Notes under the pieces: model-generated
Seen by the model: only the letters and a program-made list of their open reading frames with translations
The model's database searches: none
Told to the model about the DNA's origin: nothing
Shown: in pieces, positions 9,603 to 18,179 of the stretch
Layout of the letters: each line of letters opens with the position of its first letter
Numbering within the stretch: the stretch's first letter is position 1
Origin: Bacteroidales bacterium
Lineage (GTDB): Bacteria; Bacteroidota; Bacteroidia; Bacteroidales; CG2-30-32-10
Assembly (NCBI GenBank): GCA_035353855.1
Contig: DAOQAK010000023.1
Location: 1 to 54,339, forward strand
Direction: 5' to 3'
DNA: 54,339 bases
Translations under genes and position numbers: made by a program

Positions 9603-9695
9603 TACTCTTAAATCCTTATTAATTAAAGTTTTTAAAATTTTATTTTGAGTTTTGCGTAACATCAATTATTAACTAATTGATGATTGCAGGAAAAA

Positions 9696-10640
9696 CTAAT
9701 CTTTAAAATATAAAAAATAATAAGCTTCAACATTATCAAGGTAAGCACCGTCGAATCCGGCATCAGTAATTTTTTTAATGTACGAATCATCGTTGCCGTA
9801 AATAATTTCCTGCCATTCTTTATCCCAAAATTTTACCCATCTTTCGTCTTTATATCCTTCGTATTTCCTTTTCATCCAGCAAGGGTGAATAGTGTTCCAT
9901 TTCTTTTTCCAGTAATATCGCCAGTTTTCAGCAGCGCCAATATTAATATAAGAAATTAATAAACGTTTTCCTCCATTGGCTTTTGTTTTAAGTTGCGATA
10001 TTTCTGTTGATGTAAGTATGTCATCGTTGAAAAATAAATCCATTATGATTACATCAAAATTAGTAGCGTCAATAGCATTTATCATTTGTTCTTTGGAAGA
10101 AAAATTATCGGTATTTATGAGATACAGATAATTTTTAGCTTCTTGCAAAGTATTGATATCATTAGTGTTTTCGTTGATTACACTGTCGGGGATATATTTA
10201 TAATCATAATTTTCGCTTGAGCGCGGAAAGCATATAAAGCCTTCGCTTTGGCTCAACTGTATTGCATTTGCAATATTTGTATTATCACTAACATAATCGG
10301 CAACTAAAACTTTTTTTGAAGAATTTTTTATTTTACGTGCCATGAATAATCTCCCATCATCTTCAACAGGGCCTTCTTCATAAAATAATGATTCAATACC
10401 AATGCCGTCGATGGCTGAGATATACGTAGCATTAAATCCTTCTGTTGTATCACAATCAGTGAATGCCAGTTCAATTCCGTTCTGTGGTATAATTATAAAA
10501 CCGGGTTTTATTTTTTTTGAATAATCAGAAATGCTGATGATAAAATCCTGCATTTTTATTGCGGCTTTGTCGGAACGCTTTTCTTTGGAGCAGCTTATTA
10601 ATAAGGTAATGATTAAAATATAGAAAAATATTTTTTTCAT
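9696..10640 (-). CDS. Lipoprotein of the TM1410/GH114 putative glycosidase family
   Basis: 314 residues. A lipoprotein signal ends in LLISCS, with Cys at about 17, so it is probably membrane-anchored. The rest resembles the TM1410/MJ1477 group related to GH114 endo-alpha-1,4-polygalactosaminidases, with a TIM-barrel fold. Matching parts are FDVIIMDLFF, RLLISYINIGAAENWRYYW and the end GFDGAYLDNVEAYYF, with the acidic residues typical of the active site. The substrate is not known; an exopolysaccharide rich in amino sugars is a reasonable guess. It lies 83 bases downstream of a membrane glycosyltransferase gene on the same strand, so both may serve surface polysaccharide metabolism. Confidence 0.75.
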   Translation of the reverse strand: MKKIFFYILIITLLISCSKEKRSDKAAIKMQDFIISISDYSKKIKPGFIIIPQNGIELAFTDCDTTEGFNATYISAIDGIGIESLFYEEGPVEDDGRLFMARKIKNSSKKVLVADYVSDNTNIANAIQLSQSEGFICFPRSSENYDYKYIPDSVINENTNDINTLQEAKNYLYLINTDNFSSKEQMINAIDATNFDVIIMDLFFNDDILTSTEISQLKTKANGGKRLLISYINIGAAENWRYYWKKKWNTIHPCWMKRKYEGYKDERWVKFWDKEWQEIIYGNDDSYIKKITDAGFDGAYLDNVEAYYFLYFKD

Positions 10641-10723
10641 TATTTATTCTTTTTATGATGGAAGCAATTTTCCCGGACTTGTTTTCTTGTGATGTTAATA
10701 GCTTGTCCGAATTTTTTTATTAA

Positions 10724-12742
10724 TTAAAATATTTTAAATCCGAAATCATCGATGAATAAATCATTTTTCCCTGTATTCCAAATGAACAATGAAAATTCAT
10801 AATCATTACTTTTTACCTGGGGTAATTGAAATAGTAAATCTACTTTTTCCCATTTTTTTTGATGTTGTATAATATCGTTTAAATTATAAGTTTTATAATA
10901 TGTGTTTTGTCCGTTTTCGCTTATTGATACAACAATTTTACAATCGTTTAATGTTTCATAAAAAAAGTTTGAACTGAATAATAATATTCTGCTTTTGTTT
11001 GTTATTGAAGGTAATTCCTTTGTTTTGTATGTTATGCCGTATTCTTCATTTTTTGTCAACATGCCGGATTTATTACCTGAAAATGAAATCGTAGTAGTTG
11101 AATTTGTATTCTGCCATGAGTCAGTAGCACTCGTATCGTATGTCATAGTGGATTGAAAAACGGGAGATTTATCATTAATGCCAATAAACTCGTAAAGCGT
11201 TTTATTTACCGAACTGTCATCTGATTTGCAAATCGAGATTTTACCGTTATCATCGATCTTTTTTATTTTTGAGATTATTTCAGGGTATTGTGAATAAATG
11301 TCGGAAAGGAAAAATTCATTTTGAAAAACAACATAATCGTAATTCCATTGTAATGCTTTTGAAATATTTTCTTTTGTCGTCGATAAAACAAAATATCCTT
11401 TTCTACCCATTAGTATAAAGGGTATATTTGGTGCATAGGCATCAATCACTAACATTTTTGAATCAGTGGGTATATGTATAGAATCCAGGTATACCTTGGA
11501 ATTTTTAAAATTATTGATTGTGGCCATAGTCCTGTCCCATTCACCTGTAATTCGTCGGTCTTTTTGTGAATATGCAGCATTGATAATCATTGGAACACTA
11601 ATTAACAATATTATTAATAAAAAAATTAAGTTGCTTCTTTTTGTATTTATTGACGGGATTATTGAAACCACAATGACCAGGAGCAAAATAACTGGTAAAT
11701 AAAAAGTATCCAGAAAATAATAGTCATGCTCAGGAAACTGGTGAAGCATTAATAAAGCAAAACAAACACATCCGCAAAAAATTATAAACATCAAAAATAA
11801 TAATGTTAGTATTTCTTTTTTTATTTTAATCTTTTTTGCAATGATTATTATAATTGAAGTTATTACTAAAACAAATAAAACTACGTAATGAATAGTTGAA
11901 AAATATTGAGTAAGCCAATTATGTTTTACAATTTTTATAATCTCGATTGCATCATGAATGCTTGTTACTGGCAGTAAAAAATTTAAAAAAATGGACCCAT
12001 ATTTCTCTCTTAAATATTTATTATAAAAATAAATAACGATTATTGACGCTAAAGAAATAAGAACAGGAATTATTTTTTGTTTTATTTGAGTCTGACCACG
12101 AATTATTCGAATTATTTCAAGACCATAAATCGCAAGTAAAAAAATAATAAACGTTGTTCTGCTTAGTGCAGCCAAAGTAATAAAAGCTATGCAAATATTA
12201 AAATGATTATTGTTTTTATTTAGTATATATTTTGTGTAAAAATAAATGCCAATAATTGTATTTGCTAAAGAAGGTATTGTAGGCAGAAATCCATTTTGAT
12301 AATATACAAAAACGGGCGATGTTGCAGCGAATACAGTAATAAATATTGATTTATTAAAACTTCCGGTTAAAAGATGAGATAGTTTAAATAAAAAATATAG
12401 TCCCAGAAAACTATACAGCAAAATATATAATCGAAAAATCCAGGGTGAGTTGTCGCCCGATATTTTCATAAAGACTGCAGGTATAAAATCATGTATGGGA
12501 AAATCAACAGCAGTAATACTTTCATGAGATGGTGATTTCCTGCTATCTGGATATAGTACAAAAGTTTCAGGTTTGAAAAAATTTAGGTTGTTGTTTACAA
12601 ATCCCAAAGCAAGTGCATATCTGTCCGATTGTGACCACGCGTGAATGTGTGAAGGAAATTCATTTATGTTTTTATAATGAAATAATATCCCTAAAAATAT
12701 TATTATTATAATTGCTGAAAAGTTTTGTTGTTTTATTCTCAT
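10724..12742 (-). CDS. GT-C type membrane glycosyltransferase-like protein (PMT/GT39-like)
   Basis: 672 residues with about ten membrane segments over residues 1-400, then a soluble C-terminal half. HAWSQSDRYALALGF after the first membrane helix places an acidic residue in the first periplasmic loop, as in GT-C enzymes such as ArnT and PMT, which use polyprenyl-phosphate sugars. ETFVLYPDSRKSPSHES and AVDFPIHDFIPA also fit the family. The last 130 residues look like a beta-sandwich (DLFIDDFGFKIF), a carbohydrate-binding-type module. The acceptor cannot be told from the sequence. Same strand as the GH114-like gene. Confidence 0.65.
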   Translation of the reverse strand: MRIKQQNFSAIIIIIFLGILFHYKNINEFPSHIHAWSQSDRYALALGFVNNNLNFFKPETFVLYPDSRKSPSHESITAVDFPIHDFIPAVFMKISGDNSPWIFRLYILLYSFLGLYFLFKLSHLLTGSFNKSIFITVFAATSPVFVYYQNGFLPTIPSLANTIIGIYFYTKYILNKNNNHFNICIAFITLAALSRTTFIIFLLAIYGLEIIRIIRGQTQIKQKIIPVLISLASIIVIYFYNKYLREKYGSIFLNFLLPVTSIHDAIEIIKIVKHNWLTQYFSTIHYVVLFVLVITSIIIIIAKKIKIKKEILTLLFLMFIIFCGCVCFALLMLHQFPEHDYYFLDTFYLPVILLLVIVVSIIPSINTKRSNLIFLLIILLISVPMIINAAYSQKDRRITGEWDRTMATINNFKNSKVYLDSIHIPTDSKMLVIDAYAPNIPFILMGRKGYFVLSTTKENISKALQWNYDYVVFQNEFFLSDIYSQYPEIISKIKKIDDNGKISICKSDDSSVNKTLYEFIGINDKSPVFQSTMTYDTSATDSWQNTNSTTTISFSGNKSGMLTKNEEYGITYKTKELPSITNKSRILLFSSNFFYETLNDCKIVVSISENGQNTYYKTYNLNDIIQHQKKWEKVDLLFQLPQVKSNDYEFSLFIWNTGKNDLFIDDFGFKIF

Positions 12743-12905
12743 GGTATGATGGTATGTTTGCTGACAAATATGAAGTTTTTTAGTGGTGAAAATTACTATT
12801 AAAATTTAAACAAGCCAAATAAAATAAATACATCGCTCAGTTTTCCATATCTGCATCATATCCTGAAAGCGTATGATTATGATTTGATACAAATCTTTTT
12901 GATCA

Positions 12906-12957
12906 ACCATTGTAAAATTTAAAATATCCTTTAGGCTATTTTAAATTAACAATTAGT
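12906..12957. repeat. Hairpin repeat family E, copy 2
   Basis: 52 bp with the same perfect 11-bp stem as at 9319. Here the loop TCCTTTAGGC lets CCT/AGG lengthen the stem. It is followed at once by 12960-12981, which matches the right end of family A (AAATCATTTTCGTATCGGTA). Confidence 0.8.
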
Positions 12958-13087
12958 ATAAATCATTTTCGTATCGGTATAAAAACAATTTCGAATATCC
13001 ATTATTCAATATCGAATGATGAAGTAAAATTTGGGTATTGGAAATTCTATGTTCGTTATTGGATATTAAAAATACATCAATTCGTTT

Positions 13088-13190
13088 TATACCGACAGAA
13101 AAGAGTTTTGCAAAAATATTTTTTGTTTTCTGTACGATATAACTCGTTCTAAACAGTTTTGCCATTGCAAACCTAATAAGAACGAGTATA
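13088..13190. repeat. Small palindromic repeat family D, copy 1
   Basis: 103 bp in two hairpins. The first is TATACCGACAGAAAA against TTTTCTGTACGATATA; the second is ACTCGTTCT against AGAACGAGT, and the repeat ends in TATA. A copy of the same length lies at 46830-46931. It shares the outer TATACCG/CGGTATA motif with family A, so the two families may be moved by the same enzyme. Confidence 0.8.
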
Positions 13191-13283
13191 ATTTTAATAC
13201 CAGGAATTATAAAAATCAGCAGGAAGTTTCTCTCAGTATGTTGGTGTAGGGATCAAACCAACGATATTTAAAAATCAAGTGGC

Positions 13284-13823
13284 TTATTTCTTAACATCGC
13301 AGCTATCCCCCATGCAATTGGGTCTTTCTTTAGGCTTAGGGAGAATTTTTACACGAATGAATATATCATACACTTTGCATCCTACACAAATAGCAAAAGC
13401 TGTTTCAAGGTACAGCATAAGCAGGCAAAGCATACAAAGCGGACATACTGTATGGAAAAGCGATCCGTCATTTTGCAGGAAGAGTGATAAAACAAAAATG
13501 GTAGAAGAAAGTAACAACCCAATGCTCCAGGCAAACTTCTTCTGAACAGCACCAATAGGAATAGGTGTCTGCTTTCTGACAAAAATCCACGCAAGTAAAA
13601 CTGTAGGTGAGAATTTAGGATTTATAAAAAGACCGATCAGAAAGTTGATTACCAATCCACCCATAACATAAGGAATGATCACATACTTATGTAATACAAA
13701 TCCGTTAATAGTCGCAATAAGTCCGAAAAGGAACATGATCCCGGCACTTGCTCTCATGCGCCTTTCGTTTAATACCTTGTAGGGTTTTCCGTCAATGTAT
13801 TCGCCAAAACTAAATGTAGACAT
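13284..13823 (-). CDS. DUF4395 membrane protein
   Basis: 179 residues with about four membrane helices (26-45, 50-68, 93-115, 125-150). It carries CPLCMLC (about 130) and CVGC (about 150), paired cysteines found in DUF4395 members. The role is unknown; the cysteines suggest thiol redox or metal binding. Translation from ATG at 13823 is supported by AAAGGAGGAA on the minus strand (complement of 13831-13840), a strong Shine-Dalgarno sequence, which is rare in this window. The gene stands alone between repeat-rich stretches. Confidence 0.82.
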   Translation of the reverse strand: MSTFSFGEYIDGKPYKVLNERRMRASAGIMFLFGLIATINGFVLHKYVIIPYVMGGLVINFLIGLFINPKFSPTVLLAWIFVRKQTPIPIGAVQKKFAWSIGLLLSSTIFVLSLFLQNDGSLFHTVCPLCMLCLLMLYLETAFAICVGCKVYDIFIRVKILPKPKERPNCMGDSCDVKK

Positions 13824-13856
13824 ATTTTATTTCCTCCTTTGCAAAGATATTATAAG

Positions 13857-14023
13857 TATACAGAATCTTAGCAGATTTGTAAAGCAAAATGCGCTTAGAT
13901 TCTGTTATGCCGATTTATCCCGACTTGTCGTGGATAGGAAATTTTTGCAACCGAACTTGTGAGCTCATGAATACCTTCAAAATAAAATAAGTTATGAATA
14001 AATCATTTCCGTATCGGTATACA
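13857..14023. repeat. MITE-like repeat family A, copy 1 (full length)
   Basis: 167 bp from TATACAGAATC to ATCGGTATA. A first hairpin pairs CAGAATCT with AGATTCTG, and a second is TATCC-CGAC-TT-GTCG-GGATA. Copies at 14223-14386 and, shortened, 41184-41313 are very similar. The 41184 copy interrupts an Rhs remnant at a TA, which defines the ends. Confidence 0.88.
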
Positions 14024-14126
14024 TATATAAATAATGATTATAGCCAATATCGGTAATACCTTATTTATATAAATTATCAAGGATTGTATTTATAGAAATA
14101 AAAAGTTTTAGCGAATTGAAACTTAG

Positions 14127-14201
14127 TGAGTCTTAGCAGGATCGAACTGCTGACCTCTTGCCTGTCAAGCAAGCGCTCTAAACCAGCTGAGCTAAAGACT
14201 C
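14127..14201 (-). tRNA. tRNA-Val (GAC)
   Basis: On the minus strand GAGTCTT pairs with AAGACTC (7-bp acceptor), with discriminator A and no encoded CCA. The D arm is AGCTCAGCTGG, the anticodon arm CTTGC-TTGACAG-GCAAG gives anticodon GAC, and the T arm is AGCAG-TTCGATC-CTGCT. Reading the anticodon arm on the plus strand would give GTC (Asp), but the D and T arms fix the minus strand. It sits between two copies of repeat family A, and its promoter must lie in or near copy 2. Confidence 0.93.
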
Positions 14202-14222
14202 TTTTTGTTCTTTATTGTTTTT

Positions 14223-14386
14223 TATACAGAATCTTAGCAGATTTGTAAGCAAAATGTGCTTAGATTCTGTTATGCCGATTTATCCCGACTTGTCGCGGAT
14301 AGGAAATTTTTGCAACCGAACTTGTGAACTCATGAATACCTTCAAAATAAAATAAGTTATGAATAAATCATTTCCGTATCGGTATA
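14223..14386. repeat. MITE-like repeat family A, copy 2 (full length)
   Basis: 164 bp, nearly identical to copy 1 and in the same orientation. It starts 22 bases upstream of the 5' end of tRNA-Val, so it occupies the place where the tRNA promoter should be. Confidence 0.88.
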
Positions 14387-14554
14387 ATTTATTGATACAA
14401 ATTTAATGTTTTTAAAAAACCAAACCTGAAATTATTTTTATAATTTCGCTTCATTAATAATATTCTTTAATATGAAATATTCATGCAAACGAAAAATATA
14501 CACTAAACAAAATGATTAAAATAAGTGAAGAAAAAAAAAGCATGGATATTCACG

Positions 14555-14623
14555 AGCAAGCCAGTGTTGCGCCCCGATGAATATCGGGGGTGCGAGCGAG
14601 CCTGCCCGACTGGCAAGGCGGGT
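14555..14623. repeat. Composite palindromic segment before the DPP IV gene
   Basis: It contains the inverted repeat CCCCGATgaATATCGGGG (14572-14589) and then CCTGCCCGACTGGCAAGGCGGGT (14601-14623), related to the palindromes at 9488 and 9561. It is open in one frame and adds a false 42-residue extension to the next gene. Confidence 0.6.
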
Positions 14624-14650
14624 AATTATAAAAACTTAAAATTTAAACAG

Positions 14651-16834
14651 ATGAAAAAAATATTCCTTATATTCCTAATTGTAACAGGCTGCTTATCCCT
14701 TAATGCACAGGGAATAAAAAAAGATATTACCCTGGAAGACATCTGGCAAAACTATATTTTTTATCCGCAATCGCTGGGCGATGTGGTTCATATGAAAGAC
14801 GGTGAGCATTACTGTATGCTCGAAAACGATATCATGATCAACGAATATGAGTACAAAACAGGAGATAAAATCAAAACTATAGTAAGCACTGACCAACTTA
14901 TACCTGGTGGCGGGAAAGAAGGCATCGCTATTGATGATTATAAATTCAGCGATGATGAAACAAAAATTCTTATTGCAACAAACACTGAAGATATTTATCG
15001 TCATTCCAGCATTTCTGATTATTATATCTGGGATATCAAAACAGAAAAACTTTCTAAATTATCGAATGGCGGAAAGCAGCGGCTGGCGGCATTTTCACCT
15101 TCCGGAAATAAAGTCGCATTTGTAAGAGACAATAATTTATTCATTAAAGATTTGAATTCAAATAAAGAAAATCAAATTACTTCCGACGGGCTTTTGAATA
15201 ACATCATTTATGGAACTACTGATTGGGTTTACGAAGAAGAATTCAGCTTTACCAATGCGTTCTTCTGGTCACCAAATGGCGATAAACTGGCATATTATCG
15301 GTTTGATGAAAGTAAAGTAAAAGAATTTGATATGGTACTTTATGATAGTTTGTATCCTACCTTATATAAATATAAATACCCCAAAGCCGGTGAAGATAAT
15401 TCGATAATAGGAATTTATGTTTACGATTTAAACTCTGCAAAGACCACAGCAATGGACATTGGTAAAGAAACCGATATTTATATTCCGCGCATAAAATGGA
15501 CAATGGATAATGATATTCTTGCTATTGAGCGCATGAATCGTTTGCAAAATAAATTTGAAATCCTTTTAGTCAACGCAAAAACAGGGAAATCAAATGTGGT
15601 ATATAAGGAAGAAAATAAATACTATATCGAAATTACCGATGATCAGCTTACATTTCTGAAAGACGGGAAACACTTTGTAGTTACAAGCGATAAAGATGGG
15701 TACAATCATATATACTTGTACAAACTTGACGGAACATTGATAAAGCAGCTTACTTCCGGGAAATGGGATGTTACCGAATTAAAAGGTATTGATGAAAACA
15801 AAAAAATAATATATTATATTTCTGCTGAAGAATCACCTATAAACCGAGCACTGTATTCTGTAAAGCTTGATGGCACTGGTAAAATAAAACTTTCAAAGAA
15901 AACAGGAACTAATGATGCCCGCTTCAGTGAAACGTATAAATATTTTATCAATGATTGGAGTGATGTTAACACACCTTCTTATATAAGTATAAATAAAGTC
16001 GACGGAAAAGAAATCAAAGCGCTGGTTGAAAACAAAGATTTAATAAATCTTACAAAAGAATATGGATTTACTTCTACTGAGTTTTTTACTTTCAAAACTT
16101 CTGATGGTGTCGAGCTGAACGGGTGGATGATAAAACCACCTTATTTTGATGCTAATAAAAAATATCCTGTATTGATGAATGTATACGGAGGTCCGGGAGT
16201 TCAAACCGTTCAGAACAGTTGGGGGTATTTCGATTTGGCATGGCACCAGATGCTTGCACAAAAAGGTTATATAATTGTTTCGGTTGATAATCGCGGAACA
16301 GGGGCGAGGGGAGCCGATTTTAAAAAATGCACCTACGGACAATTAGGTAAACTTGAATCCAACGATCAGATTGAAGCAGCGAAATACCTGGGAACGCTTT
16401 CATATGTTGACAAAACACGCATCGGTATTTGGGGCTGGAGTTACGGTGGATACATGACCGCATTGTGTTTAACAAAAGGCGCCGATTATTTTAAAACCGG
16501 AATTGCTGTTGCGCCTGTTACCAACTGGCGGTATTACGATAATATTTATACCGAGCGTTACATGGGACTTCCTAAAGATAATGCAAGTGGCTATGATGAA
16601 AACTCGCCTGTTAATTTTGCAAAAAAACTGAAAGGGAATTTCCTTTTGATTCACGGTACAGCTGATGATAACGTGCATTTCCAGAATTCAATGATGTTGT
16701 CGAATGCTTTAATTAAGGCCAACAAGCAGTTTGATGAATTCTTTTATCCTAATAGAAACCATAATATTTCCGGTGGATATTCACGGTATCACCTTTTTAA
16801 AAAGATGACGGATTTTATTTTAGAAAAATTATAA
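14651..16834 (+). CDS. Dipeptidyl peptidase IV (S9B), exported
   Basis: Serine peptidase that removes Xaa-Pro or Xaa-Ala dipeptides from peptide N-termini. I place the start at ATG 14651 (727 residues) because it gives a clear signal peptide (about 1-20, ending LSLNAQ); the open frame further upstream is repeat DNA. The N-terminal beta-propeller carries the Glu motif VYEEEFSF, which holds the substrate amino terminus. The alpha/beta-hydrolase domain has the nucleophile in GWSYGG (Ser597), Asp672 in GTADDNVH and His704 in NRNHNISGG. It is probably periplasmic and used in peptide feeding, as in other Bacteroidota. No type IX sorting domain is visible at the C-terminus. No clear promoter was found. 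Confidence 0.95.
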   Translation: MKKIFLIFLIVTGCLSLNAQGIKKDITLEDIWQNYIFYPQSLGDVVHMKDGEHYCMLENDIMINEYEYKTGDKIKTIVSTDQLIPGGGKEGIAIDDYKFSDDETKILIATNTEDIYRHSSISDYYIWDIKTEKLSKLSNGGKQRLAAFSPSGNKVAFVRDNNLFIKDLNSNKENQITSDGLLNNIIYGTTDWVYEEEFSFTNAFFWSPNGDKLAYYRFDESKVKEFDMVLYDSLYPTLYKYKYPKAGEDNSIIGIYVYDLNSAKTTAMDIGKETDIYIPRIKWTMDNDILAIERMNRLQNKFEILLVNAKTGKSNVVYKEENKYYIEITDDQLTFLKDGKHFVVTSDKDGYNHIYLYKLDGTLIKQLTSGKWDVTELKGIDENKKIIYYISAEESPINRALYSVKLDGTGKIKLSKKTGTNDARFSETYKYFINDWSDVNTPSYISINKVDGKEIKALVENKDLINLTKEYGFTSTEFFTFKTSDGVELNGWMIKPPYFDANKKYPVLMNVYGGPGVQTVQNSWGYFDLAWHQMLAQKGYIIVSVDNRGTGARGADFKKCTYGQLGKLESNDQIEAAKYLGTLSYVDKTRIGIWGWSYGGYMTALCLTKGADYFKTGIAVAPVTNWRYYDNIYTERYMGLPKDNASGYDENSPVNFAKKLKGNFLLIHGTADDNVHFQNSMMLSNALIKANKQFDEFFYPNRNHNISGGYSRYHLFKKMTDFILEKL

Positions 16835-16916
16835 ATCATTACGACTTTGTTTTCATTTTGAGAAAGTTCAATGTAAAAAAAACACGAAGTCATTTTTTTA
16901 TATTAAAATAAATTTA

Positions 16917-16924
16917 TATTTTTG
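16917..16924 (+). promoter_or_regulatory. Putative -7 box for rpsU
   Basis: TATTTTTG matches TAnnTTTG and lies 53 bases before the rpsU start. No clear TTTG is present 17-23 bases upstream. Confidence 0.45.
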
Positions 16925-16977
16925 CAATCCAATTAAAAAAAACACATTTAATAACAAAAGAAAGAAAGAATTTAAAA

Positions 16978-17175
16978 ATGATTATTGTTCCAGTAAAAGA
17001 AGGCGAAAGCATTGACAAAGTTTTGAAAAAACTTAAACGTAAATTCGAAAAAACCGGAGTTGTTAAAGAATTACGCGAAAGGCAGAAATTTACAAAACCT
17101 TCCATAAAAAATAGAGACCAAAGGTTAAAAGCCATATATATTCAGAAACTTCAACAAAGTTTACCTGGCGCATAA
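16978..17175 (+). CDS. rpsU: 30S ribosomal protein S21
   Basis: A 65-residue basic protein of normal length. The start MIIVPVKEGESIDKVLKKLK and the RKFEKTGVVKELRERQ stretch are diagnostic of bS21. In Bacteroidota S21 helps hold the anti-Shine-Dalgarno tail of 16S rRNA, which fits the rarity of Shine-Dalgarno sequences here. It is followed by a strong hairpin terminator and then the xer gene. Confidence 0.96.
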   Translation: MIIVPVKEGESIDKVLKKLKRKFEKTGVVKELRERQKFTKPSIKNRDQRLKAIYIQKLQQSLPGA

Positions 17176-17199
17176 GAAAGATATTTTTCTTTTATAAGG

Positions 17200-17262
17200 A
17201 AGAAATATTTGTATTTACTGTCATTATGGTAGTATATGGGATACAAATATTTCTTTTTTTTT
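17200..17262 (+). terminator. Terminator between rpsU and xer
   Basis: AAGAAATATTTGTAT at 17200-17214 pairs perfectly with ATACAAATATTTCTT at 17241-17255, followed by T-rich sequence. The stem is 15 bp with an unusually large loop of 26 nt. Confidence 0.75.
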
Positions 17263-17278
17263 GTCCTAAACTCAAGAA

Positions 17279-18163
17279 ATGTCAAGGGAGCGATTTATAC
17301 AATATATAAAGTTCGAAAAGAGATATTCTGTGAATACGGTTATTTCTTATGAAAACGATTTATCCCAATTTGAATCTTATCTGAATAATGAATTCGGCAT
17401 AGCCGGGGCATTTAATTCCGATTACCTGCAAATACGCTCATGGCTTGTATCCCTTATGGAAAGTGGCATTACCGCACGCTCCGTTAACCGGAAAATTACT
17501 ACATTGAAAACCTATTTTAAATTCTTAATCAAAGAAGGTATTATCAAAGAAAACCCAATGGCAAAAATTCTGTCGCCTAAAGTTTCAAAGCGACTTCCTG
17601 TTTATGTGGAAAAAGAAAAAATGGATTTATTATTTGATAAAGTAGATTTTGGTGAAGGTTTTTCCGGTTCAAGAAATAAGCTTATTTTTGAAATGTTTTA
17701 TTTAACAGGTATGCGTTTATCGGAATTGGTGAATTTAACAGAGAATGATATCGATTTAGTTAAAAAAAATGTTAAAGTAATTGGAAAGCGTAATAAGGAA
17801 CGATTGATACCGTTAAGTAATACATTGGAAAAAGAAATTTCAGAGTATCGAAAATTAAAAAACGAATTACCAGAAAGTTATGAAAGGAAATATTTTTTTA
17901 TTACAAATAAAGGTAAAAAAATATATCAAAAATTTGTTTACCGGCTGATAAATTATTACCTTAGTGCTGTAACAACGTTGGATAAAAAAAGTCCACATAT
18001 TTTAAGACATACATTCGCTACTCATATGTTGAATAATGGGGCCGACTTGAATGCAATAAAAGAAATATTGGGGCATGCCAACCTTTCTGCAACGCAGGTA
18101 TATACTCATAATACAATTGAAAAGTTAAAAAAAGTTTATAAACAATCACATCCAAAAGCTTAA
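17279..18163 (+). CDS. Tyrosine recombinase, XerC/XerD type
   Basis: 294 residues, the normal length for the Xer recombinases that resolve chromosome dimers at dif. The N-terminal SAM-like DNA-binding domain covers about 1-90. All catalytic residues are visible: Arg146 (GMRLSEL), Lys170 (IGKRNKER), His240 and Arg243 (PHILRHTFATHM), His266 (LGHANLS) and Tyr275 (TQVYTH). Its place between rpsU and hpf is the standard Bacteroidota order, so it is a housekeeping Xer and not a mobile integrase. Which of XerC or XerD it is cannot be settled by eye. Confidence 0.93.
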   Translation: MSRERFIQYIKFEKRYSVNTVISYENDLSQFESYLNNEFGIAGAFNSDYLQIRSWLVSLMESGITARSVNRKITTLKTYFKFLIKEGIIKENPMAKILSPKVSKRLPVYVEKEKMDLLFDKVDFGEGFSGSRNKLIFEMFYLTGMRLSELVNLTENDIDLVKKNVKVIGKRNKERLIPLSNTLEKEISEYRKLKNELPESYERKYFFITNKGKKIYQKFVYRLINYYLSAVTTLDKKSPHILRHTFATHMLNNGADLNAIKEILGHANLSATQVYTHNTIEKLKKVYKQSHPKA

Positions 18164-18170
18164 AAAAACA

Positions 18171-18175
18171 GGAGG
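18171..18175 (+). promoter_or_regulatory. Strong ribosome binding site of hpf
   Basis: GGAGG lies four bases before the ATG at 18180. Such a strong Shine-Dalgarno sequence is exceptional among the genes of this window and fixes the hpf start. Confidence 0.7.
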
Positions 18176-18179
18176 ATTT

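Larger units (their letters stand above)
9208..9664. mobile_element. MITE-like element with 15-bp terminal inverted repeats
   Basis: TGATGTTACGCAAAA at 9208-9222 is the exact reverse complement of TTTTGCGTAACATCA at 9650-9664. TTATTAAC occurs immediately left (9200-9207) and again at 9666-9673, one base beyond the right end, and may be a target duplication. The 457-bp interior has no transposase. It carries a hairpin also found at 12906, an 8-bp hairpin (GGTACAAC/GTTGTACC, 9409-9433) and two GC-rich palindromes. This is best read as a non-autonomous transposable element. Confidence 0.75.
9137..9695. other. Gene-free stretch filled by a MITE and nested hairpins
   Basis: No credible gene. Most of it is a 457-bp element with 15-bp inverted ends (listed separately). 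The open frame that can be read at 9344-9622 crosses three hairpins and is rejected as a gene. Confidence 0.7.
12743..13283. other. Gene-free stretch with several small repeats
   Basis: It contains hairpin E copy 2 (12906-12957), the tail of family A (12960-12981), an imperfect AATATCC/GGATATT inverted repeat (about 12995-13070) and family D copy 1 (13088-13190). A possible 70-residue frame at 12953-13165 is made of these repeats and is rejected. Confidence 0.65.
13824..14650. other. Gene-free stretch around tRNA-Val
   Basis: It holds family A copies at 13857-14023 and 14223-14386, tRNA-Val between them, and a composite palindromic segment at 14555-14623. No protein gene is supported. Confidence 0.7.

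Noticed and set aside
9344..9622. A 92-codon open frame
   Set aside because: It runs through the 457-bp MITE and three hairpins, with a Cys/Arg-rich product and no sign of selection as a protein.
14127..14201. tRNA-Asp (GTC) on the plus strand
   Set aside because: The anticodon arm is nearly symmetric, but the T loop TTCGATC and the D arm are only correct on the minus strand, giving tRNA-Val (GAC).
17279..18163. Integrase of a mobile element
   Set aside because: Length, catalytic residues and the rpsU-xer-hpf order fit the housekeeping Xer recombinase. No att sites or element genes lie nearby.
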